Shown here: one piece after another, positions 47,111 to 56,930 of the stretch
Position numbering within the stretch: the stretch's first letter is position 1
Layout of the letters: each line of letters opens with the position of its first letter
NCBI GenBank assembly: GCA_030847615.1
Contig: JAUMIR010000005.1
Span: 57,315,001-57,379,000, forward strand
Source of the DNA: Gambelia wislizenii
Lineage: Eukaryota; Chordata; Lepidosauria; Squamata; Crotaphytidae
Direction of reading: 5' to 3'
Length of the DNA stretch: 64,000 nt
Translations under genes and position numbers: made by a program
The notes under the pieces: generated by a model
What the model was told of the DNA's origin: nothing
The model's input: the letters and a program-made list of their open reading frames with translations, nothing else
The model's database searches: none

Positions 47111-47793
47111 GGCCCTAGATGATGATGATGATGATTGGTGGTGGTATTTGTATTTTGCAAAAGAAGCCATTCGCACATAGCAATTGGCAAAAAAAAAGAG
47201 AGAGAGAAGAAGCAGGACTTGTTCCTGGATGATGATGATGATGATGATCGGTATGATTATTGGTATTTCTGTTAATGTTCTTCGTATTCGTATTTTGCAT
47301 CTGCGCAAAAGAAGCCATTTGCACATGGCAATTGGCAAAAAGAGAGAGAGAAAGAGAGAGAGATGATGATGATGATGATGATTGGTATTATTATTGGTAT
47401 TTGTGTTATTGTTCTTCGTATTCGTATTTTGCATCTGGGCAAAAGAAGCCATTCGCATGACAATTGGCAAAAAAGGAGAGAGAGAGAGAAGAAGCAGGAC
47501 CTGCTTCTAGATGATGATGATGATTGGTATTATTATTGGTATTCTGTTAATGTTCTTCGTATTCGTATTTTGCATCTGCGCAAAAGAAGCCATTTGCACA
47601 TGGCAATTGGCAAAAAAAGAGAGAGAGAAAAAGCAGGACCTGTTCCTAGATGATTATTGTTGTTGTTGGTATTATTATTGGTATTCATGGTATTGTTCTT
47701 CATATTCATATTTTGCCTCAGCGCAAAAGAAGCCATTCCACATGGCAATTGGCAAAAGAGAGAGAGAGAGAGAAGAAGCAGGACCTGTTCCTA

Positions 47794-47824
<31 letters not shown>

Positions 47825-47990
47825 GGTATTATTATTGGTATTCGTGTTATTCGTATTCGTATTTTGCATCTGCGCAAAAGAAGCCAGCCATTCGCACATG
47901 GCAATTGGCAAAAAGAGAGAAGAAGCAGGAATGTTCCTAGATTATGATTATTATTGTTGTCATTGTTGTTGTTATTCGTATTGGTTGCAC
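47055..47990. repeat. Minisatellite, about seven units of 110-155 bp, at the CpG island edge
   Basis: A motif like GCCATTCGCACATGGCAATTGG recurs at 47055, 47166, 47314, 47448, 47589, 47732 and 47887 (intervals 111, 148, 134, 141, 143 and 155). Each unit continues with an A/GA-rich run, a segment like GAAGCAGGACCTGTTCCTAG, a (GAT)n or (GAT/ATT) tract, and TTCGTATTCGTATTTTGCAT. The first copy is GC-rich and lies in the CpG island. The alternating (GAT)n and (GA)n make both strands open over long stretches, but nothing suggests translation. Confidence 0.9.
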
Positions 47991-48184
47991 TAGCATGTAA
48001 CCTTGCTTATTTTTCTCCATGGAAGGACACCTTCAAAAAATAGTAATGTAAATATCCAGTATGGGAAGGGAACCATGGGGCCATGTCAACACTATGCGCT
48101 TCATTTATTTATTTATTTAATATTTATAATTATTTTACAGAGTTGATGCACATCTTGACATTGACCAATTATAGTCCTCGTTTA

Positions 48185-48414
48185 ATAGTTGTCCCTTCAT
48201 ATTCGCTGGGGGTTGGTTCCAGGACCCCCATGGATACCAAAATCGGTGAATACTCAAGTCCCATTATATGCAATGGCATAGCAAAATGGTGTCCCTTATA
48301 TAAGATGGCAAAATCAAGGTTTGCTTTTTGGATTAATATTTTTTAAAGAATATTTTCAAGCCGTGAATAGTTAAATCCATGGATAACAAATCCATGGACA
48401 TGGAGGGACAATTG
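48185..48414. mobile_element. Tigger-like MITE, 230-bp subfamily
   Basis: GTTGTCCCTTCATATTCGCT to inverse ATGGAGGGACAATTG; first bases of the left end are altered. Interior matches 1749, 25194 and (inverted) 33937 copies. Confidence 0.82.
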
Positions 48415-48519
48415 TACTTTGAAGGGTCTATTACTAGAAATATGAGGAGTACTTTTGAAAACTGGTCCTTGACAGAGAAAACTGCTGGAATTTCAATATT
48501 TTCACTTTAATTGCCATCT

Positions 48520-48703
48520 CTACATCCCCGCTGGGCCATGAAAACACACTGGGTAGCCTTGGGCAGTCACATACTCAGCCCCAGAGGGAGGCAAAGGCAA
48601 AAAAAAAAAACCCTCTGAATAAATCTTGCTAAGAAACCCCTGATAGTTTTGCATTAAGGGTTGCCATGATAAGTTGGAAATGACTGAAGGTACACAACAA
48701 CAG
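48520..48703 (+). repeat. Sauria-type tRNA SINE, 5'-truncated
   Basis: Starts at the end of the tRNA-like part (ATCCCCGCTGGGCCATGAAA), then GTAGCCTTGGGCAGTCACAT and tail GATAAGTTGGAAATGACTGA with ACAACAACA. Confidence 0.85.
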
Positions 48704-51276
48704 AGCGAAAGGGCCCTAAATCTAGCCAGTTCAAGGCACCACTGGGACTTTTTGATTAGCAATGATGGCGATGTCAACAACCACCCTCCTCAAGCTTATC
48801 TCTTGCTCAGTTCAGCTGCAGTTTGTATCCTAGGAAGGGAGTAGGAGGTAGAGCATGGGTTTACCAAACAGTTGTGAACTACTGGAATTGTTTTGCATGG
48901 TTTTGGTCTTGACTGAACAATGAGAACCCATTAGCATTAGAAAAGACCTGTTCCTACTTCAGCTGACAACTGCTAGAATGTTTGTTGATACAGGTCCAGA
49001 CAGGTGCATGTGTTTATATTCTCCCTGCAGACTTTCAAGGTAAGTTCCTATACTTCATCACTGTTTACAACTACAGTACTACTTATTGCTAGCTATGTAA
49101 AGTAACATACATGGGGAATGGAGCAGTAGAAGAAAACACAAGGAGAGTTTGTAGACATGGTTGAGATTGCAGATTATCATATTTATTTTGTCAACTATTG
49201 TCCTGTTCTTCAATGTAAAACATTTCTAGAATGGCTTGTAAGGTAATAATCAGTGGCAGCATGCCGGGCAGAAATTCCAAGATGTGCAATGTATGGTTTT
49301 GTTTTTTAATCTACAGCAAAGATGGCAGAAGGATTTTTTAATCAGTTGAGTTTTTCTCGCAAGAGGTCACACACATAGCACACCTATTGTAAGAGGCTGA
49401 GGGGAAGATTGAAGTTTTTGAGTATAGAAACAGGATGCAAATAAAGTCAGGCCTGTTCAGTTGCAAGGACAAAGTCTAGCTATGCTTGCTGGGGAATAAA
49501 TCCCATTAAATTCAATGGAACTTACTTCTGAGTAAGTGTGCTTAGGATTCCATTGTATGACTACAATCCTATATTCAGTTCCTTCAAACAAGGCCACTAA
49601 ATTCAGTGAGACTTCGAATCACTGTATGTATAGTGATTGGGAGGATTTATAACACACTTTTCAAATACTGTATAGTAAATATATGAAACAGATTTAAAAT
49701 GAGATTAGCATGCATTGCATAGCAGGCTTTGGCTGTAAGGGCAGTGTAGGGAAGATTGAATCATAGAATCATAAAATATATGAAACAGATTTAAAATGAG
49801 ATTAGCGTGCATTGGATAGGAGGCTTAGGCTGTAAGGGCAGTGTAGGGAAGATTGATTTGGAGTGAGTGCCATTTGTCCTATGGGATGGAATACCATTTT
49901 CTATGAAATACCAAAAGTTTCCAGAACTGTTGGGATAGATAACATTTTTCATACATATTGATGGAAAGTGCTTCATCTTATTGATGCCAAGCTAATAGTA
50001 AAGCACCAGGGCCTGCTATTTTTTAAAGTGCCATATCAAAATAAGAAAGAGGGGTCAACTTGCAGTTCCTGTTCTGGATGCCAAGGTTCTGCTCTGTAGC
50101 CTGCGAAATGAGTAGGGTAATCACATGAAAAGAGAATAGAGCTTCTGTGCCTTTAATAGTTGTGTAGAAGAGAGAATTTTTCACATGTAACTTTACATGC
50201 ATGTTTTGCCTGCTGAAATTCCCTCTTCCACAGAATTACTTAAATGTACAGGAACCTTGTTTGCTTTTTCATATGGCTGTCCTAAAAACAAAAGCAATGC
50301 ATGTGACATATTTTGGACCCCTGAGATATATCTGAATTCTCTCTGGTATATCTCAAGAGACAGAAGGCTTTTGATATCAAGACCAATGATTCCCATGTAA
50401 GCTTCAGCCTTTGCTTTGGAAAAAATTAACGACTGGTGAAATCAAAGATGAGGAGAAGGCAGGGAGCTCTGAGGGTTCTTCCATATTTGATAGCTCCTGG
50501 TATTCCCAATCAAAAGGCATTGTGCAGCCTTTTTATGGGTGTTTGTGGTAACTGAAAAGATGGATGTAACACTGGGAAAACACAGAAGGGTTATGCATGG
50601 AAAACAAAGCCTCTATACAATTCCTTGAATAAATCAAGGCAATTATAGAATTGTTTAAAATCACAGAGCCTCCATGAAGATGGCCTATGAAAAATCATTT
50701 TTTAGTTCACCAATGGTGTCTGATGTACAGGAGAAGGGAAATAGCAGTAGCAGTTGATTGACAAAATAGATTATTTTTGCTAACTTTTCTTTCATGGTGA
50801 TCTTTCATCAAATCCTGGGGGGGGGGCAGAAAGGGTCAAAAGTGGAAGTCAACAGAGGAAGCAACAGGGAAGGGTTTCTCATTATTGGCCAGCATCTCAT
50901 ACAAGGCATAAGCTGTGCTATTCATGCAGTGTTTTTTTCTTTTTAACACAGTGTGCAATGGCCGTATCCAGCTGATGGCAACATAAATTGTGCATTCAAT
51001 GCAGTTTCTCTCTTAAATATCTTTTGGATCAAACAATGTATCCAATTGCACTGAAACCAGAATTCTTCCTGATCAAGTAGAGAAGCAACACGAGAGAGTG
51101 CTACATGCTACAGCATATGATCACCGTTGCAAGGGTGTTATATGCGAGGAAATGGAAGAATTCAGAACTTACATCTCTAGAAGACTGGGTAATGTTAGTT
51201 TTTGAACTGGTGGAAATTGCTAATTTATCCACTTTGTTAAAAGAAAAATCTTTGGAGATTTTCAGATGGACTTAAT
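48704..51276. other. Probable intergenic sequence, few features
   Basis: Holds the 97-bp duplication and a short recurrent motif at about 49500-49560 (TAAATCCCATTAAATTCAAT). No gene seen. Confidence 0.45.
49681..49856. repeat. Tandem duplication, two copies, 97-bp period
   Basis: ATATGAAACAGATTTAAAAT ... GGGAAGATTGA occurs at 49681-49759 and again at 49778-49856 with a few substitutions, separated by ATCATAGAATCATAAAA. Confidence 0.9.
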
Positions 51277-51751
51277 ATTCCGTGGCAGGCATGGAACAGG
51301 GTTGAGAAAGGGTCTCCCTTTTAAACGACGTCGACCTGTTCTGTCCTGCCCCCATGCTGTTGTTCATGAAACATCGTGAACAGACCATCCGTTCCGTGTC
51401 TGTCACGGAATTAGGGGTATGAGAAAAGGAGCCCCGTTCCTGTTGCAAGATGACAGCCACGGGGGGGGGGGGAGGGAGGAGGTCCGTTCCCAGCACTTCT
51501 GAGCATGATCAGGAAATCCAGGTAAGTGGCACCCTTTTCCCCCCCTCCCCGGGTTACTTGTATTTTTTTTTCTGTGTTTTTGTGTTATGTTTTCAGTTTT
51601 GATGTTGTGGTGGTATTTTTAAATATGCTGCACACCCGTTCTCTCACAAGAACGGGCGGGATTTCATTTGCCAGCTGTAAATGCAGCTGTCATAAGGCTG
51701 CATTTACAAACGGCCAGTGAGGGGAGAAGGAGGACTTTCCTGCCACGGAAT
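51277..51751. mobile_element. Unclassified 475-bp element with 13-bp terminal inverted repeats
   Basis: ATTCCGTGGCAGG (51277-51289) is exactly mirrored by CCTGCCACGGAAT (51739-51751). The interior is GC-richer than the flanks, keeps CpG sites (ACGACGTCGACC), and has hairpins CCCGTTCT/AGAACGGG (near 51629) and GTAAATGCAGC/GCTGCATTTAC (near 51676). No target duplication is obvious. A partial direct repeat of the left end (CCATGTCAGGAACAGGG) follows at about 51785. Confidence 0.6.
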
Positions 51752-52662
51752 GAAGGTAAGTGTGCAAACATTTTTCTTTTATTCCATGTCAGGAACAGGG
51801 ATGGAGGTGGCGGGGCAGGAACAGGGTAATTGGCCCTGTCTTAAAATGTCCTTTGAGTGTTTTTAGGAAAGTTTGGGAACCACTACTTGTATTTTTGAAA
51901 GAAAAAGAAGAGAAGTTTATAATCACAGGATTAGAAAATTAGTAGACTAAATTAACCAGTAGAAGTGGGAATAAATTTTTAATATAGGGAAAGTGATTTA
52001 GTCATTATATATGCCATTGGTAGGAAAGTTAGAAGTTAATTTTTAATTCATGTATTTTTTTTTATTTTTTTAGTAATAATACTTTTGGTAGTTTGTAGCT
52101 AGTAGTGGGTAGTTTGATGGTGGTAGTAGGTATGATTTGTGTTTATGTATGTATTTTTATTTATGTATTATGTATGTATTATGTTTATCAAGGTATATAT
52201 GTATGTAGATTGTAGTTAATAAAATTTTGAATTTAAAAAATGGAATTGTGCATGTGGAATTGTTGTGCATGCAGTAGCATTTTGAAGTACACAGAGTAAC
52301 ATCTGAACGTGCATTGCCTCTATGCATTGCCTTTATTCACTGTGCATTGCAAGTGCACAGTGGGTTGTTGTCAGCCATGCACATTAGCTGTTGGTCCACA
52401 TATGCTGTGCTTCAATCTTATTTAGTGTAGGGGTTCCATAATATAACTCTGCTGGCGCATATTAACACTATGCTGAGGCAATGGAGGGTCTTGACCATGG
52501 TCTGGCCCTGCTCCTGTGTTTTTAACAGCAGGTTGATGTATAAGAAATATATGAAGCCTCTCCTAAAAGCAAGGTAAAATAAGGAAGGTTTCACCTGCTT
52601 CATTGTTGCATATAAGGTCATCAATAAAGGTGTCTTTTTCCGTGGGCTCTCACAGTAAATAA

Positions 52663-52888
52663 GAGCCAGCGTGGTGTAGTGGTTTGAGCACTGGACTTCA
52701 ACTCTAGAGAGCTGGGTTCGAATCCCCACTCAGCCATGAAAACCTACTGGTTGACCTTGGGCAAATCACAGTCTCTCACCCTCAGAGGACGGCAAAGGCA
52801 ACTCCCCCTTCAGAACAAATCTTGCAAATAGAACCCATGATAGGGTCACCATAAGCCGGAAATTACTTGAAGGTACACAACAACAACA
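52663..52888 (+). repeat. Sauria-type tRNA SINE, full-length
   Basis: A box region AGCGTGGTGTAGTGGTTTGA, perfect B box GGTTCGAATCC at 52715-52725, core TTGACCTTGGGCAAATCACA, and BovB-like tail CACCATAAGCCGGAAATTAC ending in (ACA)n. Among the better-preserved copies. Confidence 0.92.
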
Positions 52889-53199
52889 TGATAAATAAAT
52901 TTCCTGAAATCAGAAGATGTATTGCTTTCATACTTCAGGGGAAATTGACAAACTAGCAACCCTCTGTATTAGCTTACAGATACCAGAGAATTTATACTAA
53001 ACCATTTTGCAGAAAGTTTATGACCATTGTTACATAGATCATTTTCTGTGTTCACTGTCATTTTGATACCATCCGTCCATGGTAGCAGTATGTGACTGTG
53101 CATAAATAGCTAGGGCTCTAATATTCTGTTAATTCATAGAATCATAGAATTGTAGACTATAATATATTAAAGGTCTAGGTAAAATAAATCAGTCTCTTT

Positions 53200-53375
53200 C
53201 ACACTACACAAATACAGCACTTTGATACCACTTTAATCATTGTGGCGCCAAACCATGGAATTCTGGGATTTTTAGTGTTATGAGATATTCAGACCTGTAG
53301 TGCTTCAACATACTACAAATCCCAGGATTCTATAGGATGGAGCCACAACAGTTTAATATCACATAAACTGCCTCA
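53200..53375. mobile_element. Palindromic MITE, related to the 6.3-kb copy
   Basis: CACACTACACAAATACAGCA, ACTTTGATACCACTTTAAT and CATGGAATTCTGGGATTTTT are mirrored by CTACAAATCCCAGGATTCTA and ACAGTTTAATATCAC. Ends are imprecise. Confidence 0.6.
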
Positions 53376-53769
53376 GATGAAGACCCACTCTGAACAAACC
53401 TTTCCAAGAAAATCCTGTATAATAATAGGTTTGCATTAGGGTCACCTAATGTAAATTGCCCAGAGAGCCTTACTTATTGAGTTATATAGATTGTAAATAC
53501 ATATTTACAATCCAGATGTTTTGGACTTCAGCTACCAGAAACTGTCACATTGGCCATGCTGGTGGAGGCTTCTGTGAGCTAAAGTGCAAAATGCTGGAAG
53601 ATCAAAGACTGAAAACCCTGTTTTAAATTAATGTTTAATTGGATTAGTTGTTTAATGCTTTTAAAACTTTTATACTATATATATTGTATTAGCCTTCTGT
53701 TTTAACTTATATTGTAATCTGCTTTGTGTCCCATATTGGAAGAAAGTTTGGATATAAATTAGATGTATA

Positions 53770-54182
53770 CAGTAGCACCTCCATATCAGCTGATTCTCCA
53801 TCCGCTGATTCAATTACCCACAGATAGCGACAGCAGGGTGGTGGATGAGGGAAGAGGAGGAGGAGAGATCTCAACTCCCTTCTCCCTTCGCTCCTGGAAT
53901 CACCCCCCAGGATCACTCCCATGGCGGGAATGGCAACGGAAGCAAAGCAAGGGGGGAGGAGATCTCACCTCCCTTCACCCCTGGGATCGCCTCCCAGGAT
54001 CACTACTGTGGCGGGAATAGCAACGGGGGTGAAGGAAAGGGAGGAAGAGATCTCACCTCCCTTCGCCCCCAGGATCACCCCTCGGGATTGCTCCCATGAT
54101 GGGGATGGCGACAGGGGGGGCATTGGCTATTATCCACAGGGGGGCCTGGAACCAATCCCCTGCGGATACAGGGGTCGTACTG
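53770..54182. mobile_element. Tigger-like MITE with internal tandem repeats
   Basis: CAGTAGCACCTCCATATCAG at left; GCGGATACAGGGGTCGTACTG at right, beside TA. The interior repeats a roughly 80-bp unit about three times, each with GATCTCACCTCCCTTC and GGATC-CC-GGATC inverted pairs. Confidence 0.78.
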
Positions 54183-54649
54183 TATCTCCCTTCCCTGGGA
54201 TGATCAGCACTACACACAGGTCTCTTCTACCCTTTCCTGTGTCCTCATAATCACCCAGTAAAGTAAGTTAGGCTGAATAATACTGACTGACCCAAGATTT
54301 CTTAATGGATCTTTTCACCTATTTTTTGTCCTGCAATTCCCAGGGTGCAAGAAGGAAAATGGACAGAAAGTGTAGTGGTTCTGGCCTCAGTGCACTATAA
54401 TATTAAACAATATATCAAAGCTTTAGCCAATACCTTTCTACCCATTTTTTGCCCTTTGCCTACTTCTAGAACCTATTTATGCTAGCAGGGCCTGATTCAG
54501 CTTCAGCATTTCCAGTCTGCTTTGTGCATCTGTTACCTAAAGACAGCTTTGCCAGAAGTATTTGCCAGAATACTTAAAGGATCGCTTTCTTCCGTATTGT
54601 CCATCCTGCACACTAAGGTCCTCGGGAAAGAACCTACTTCAGCCAAAAA

Positions 54650-55202
54650 AATCTAGGTGAACATTGGTGATCCAGAGGGCCTTCTCCACTGCTGCTCCAA
54701 AACTGTGGGATGACCTGCCAGAGGAGATCCGTCACGTCTCTACTCTTACAGCCTTTAAAAAGGCTCTTAAGATGGATCTCTTCCAGCAAGCCTTCCCAAC
54801 TTAACTCCTCTCCCCGCACAAGGTGATCTATATCGCTCTGTCCACCAATTATCTCCCTTTTTAAACTTTTTTTTTTATTTATACCCCGCTGTTCAGCCAC
54901 AAGGCTATCAGAGCGGCTTACAAATTGTTTTAAGCAATAGCTATTTACACATCTGCACTGCATTTAGCTAATTGCCCCCACAAGCTGGGTACTTTTTTAT
55001 ATAAACTTTTTTATTCTTGTTTTTAAACTCTGTTTATTTAATTGTAATTTTAGTATTGGGTTGAGGGGGGTTGGGAAGGGACTAATTTTGAATTTTATTG
55101 TGTTCCATGTGTTTTTATTGTTGTAACCCGCCCAGATTCCTTGTGATTGGGCAGGCTATAAATAAATAATTTATTAGTATTAGTATTAGTATTAGTATTA
55201 TT
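54650..55202 (+). mobile_element. L2-like LINE 3' end
   Basis: GAGGGCCTTCTCCACTGCTG, GATGACCTGCCAGAGGAGAT and TTTAAAAAGGCTCTTAAGAT give the conserved C-terminal region. After the SINE at 54866-54992 the 3' UTR ends with GTAACCCGCCCAGATTCCTT, GGCTATAAATAAATAA and a (TTAGTA)n tail (about 55168-55200). Confidence 0.75.
54866..54992 (-). repeat. tRNA-derived SINE with L2-like tail, inserted in a LINE
   Basis: Poly-T start, tail ATACCCCGCTGTTCAGCCAC and core to CCCCCACAAGCTGGGTACTT. It interrupts the 3' end of the L2-like LINE at 54.65-55.2 kb, so it is the younger insertion. Confidence 0.8.
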
Positions 55203-56176
55203 TGATTCTGGAGTGAACTTTCAGATCCAAAGTATCTCTTGTTATTTGGCAGACTTAACCCAATCTGTATATTAACCCGAATCCTGTTATGCACAACTGT
55301 CAGTAATGAAATTAGGTCCAGGAATTAAATTAGATGCTTGATATTATTTTCCCTGTCTGGTTTTCTTTTTACTTTCCTTATCTGTCTACTTTCCTTGTCC
55401 GAGTCAAAATGACAAAACAGAGTAGATGGTATTATAAGGTACAGGGCCAGCCCTATCCTTTGACAGTGATGCAATCATCTCAGGCAACAGATGCTAAGGA
55501 ATGAGGAGATGGCAGAGTACAAGTGTGTTGCTACATGACCTAACCTGAATCTCTAAACAAACCTATGTTCATATGCAGTGAAGGATGCTGTCTCATTGCC
55601 AATGCAGAAGTCAACTACCTATCCAGCTGACTTCTATAAATTAAAGGACAGAGTTGGAGGTGCCATCCTGCCCTTGGGCTCAGGAAGCAAAATTTCTTCT
55701 GCCAGCCCAGCTAAAGGATTTCCAGTTCCTAATATCATTGTAAGAAAATATTAATGTAGCTGAAAGTAGCCGTCATGCCATGTTCTTAAAACCTTAAGGA
55801 AATCTTTCTTCACCAGAACTCCAGATCTGGCAATTCCTTTCATCTGCTGACCTGTTTAAGGATGGGAGGTAGAGTTGTCTTCAAATAGGATCCAATAATA
55901 ATTTCCAACAGAAGACTCTTATATCTTTAATGGTTGCATGGATCAGAAGATTCCAGCAATCAGCATCTGCCATACAGGTGTGAGTGGAGTTGCATTTGCT
56001 CAAAAGCCCTTTTTCAGGTTGCTCTTAAAGACACAGGTACTGGAGCCCTTTTTTCTTCCATTCATCCTATCACAAGGATATGATAGAGGGGAATCTACCC
56101 TGTTCCATCAATTGAACTGTGTGTGTGTGTGTGTGTGCTTCTTCAGTATTAATTCAGTTTGAGCTTCCCAACTATC
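55203..56176. other. Probable intergenic sequence, nothing recognised
   Basis: A (GT)n at about 56120-56138; otherwise no gene or repeat identified. Confidence 0.45.
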
Positions 56177-56184
56177 GCATAGAT

Positions 56185-56504
56185 TAGTGGTTCTTAACCT
56201 GTGGCCCACAGACCCCCTGGGGGCCACATGACAGGAGCCAAGGCAAAGGCTGGCGGGCCTGCTTTGCCTGTGCATTGCCATTCAATCCGCTCCAGTCACA
56301 AACTTGCAGGAAGAAGCAGGAGAAATATCTTTCCTCCCCCTCCAGTGCCTCTGACGGAAGGTTTAATGAATGGTGTAATTGTATTGTTGTTGTTGTTGTT
56401 ACCATGTATTATTATTATGGTTTTAAATCTTAAGTCTTGGGGGTCCTTGGCAACAAAATATATTTAAAGGAGGTCCTTGGTAAAGAAAAGGTTAAAAGCC
56501 ACTG
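56185..56504. mobile_element. hAT-type MITE
   Basis: Ends TAGTGGTTCTTAACCTG and inverse CAGTGGCTTTTAACCTT, flanked by GCATAGAT (56177-56184) and GCATAGGT (56505-56512). (TTG)n at 56384-56400 lies within. Confidence 0.78.
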
Positions 56505-56611
56505 GCATAGGTCATTTATTAATATGTATTTACAATCTATATAACTCAATAAGTAAGGCTCTCTAGGCAATTTACAGTAATATTCATTCTCCCCTACCTC
56601 CATCTGCACCT

Positions 56612-56930
56612 ACATAGAATCATAGAGTTGGAAGAGACCTCAAGGACCATCCAGTCCAAGCCCCTGCCATACAGGAATACACAATCAAAGCACACCTGAC
56701 AGATGGCCATCCAGCCTCTGTTTGAAAACCTCCAAAGGAGACTCCACCATGCTTCGAGGTAGTGCATTCCAATTCTGAATAACTCTTACTGTCAGGAAGT
56801 TCTTCCTAATGTTTAGGTGGAATCTCTTTTCCTGTAGTTTGAACCCATTGCTCCATGTCCTAGTCTCTGGAGCAGCAGAAAACAAGCCTGCTCCATCCTC
56901 AGTATGACATCCCATACTGAGGATTTCCTT
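56612..56930 (-). mobile_element. CR1 3' fragment
   Basis: ATAGAATCATAGAGTTGGAA through TCTGGAGCAGCAGAAAACAA. The minus strand reads HLNIRKNFLTVRVIQNWNAL, the last coding part and 3' UTR of CR1. 5'-truncated. Confidence 0.9.

Noticed and set aside
46569..47180. Overlapping open frames of about 150-200 codons on both strands in the distal island
   Set aside because: Same composition effect; no domain; overlaps the non-coding exon.
47115..47940. Frames encoding poly-Asp/poly-Met/poly-His stretches
   Set aside because: They are translations of (GAT)n and related microsatellites in the minisatellite.
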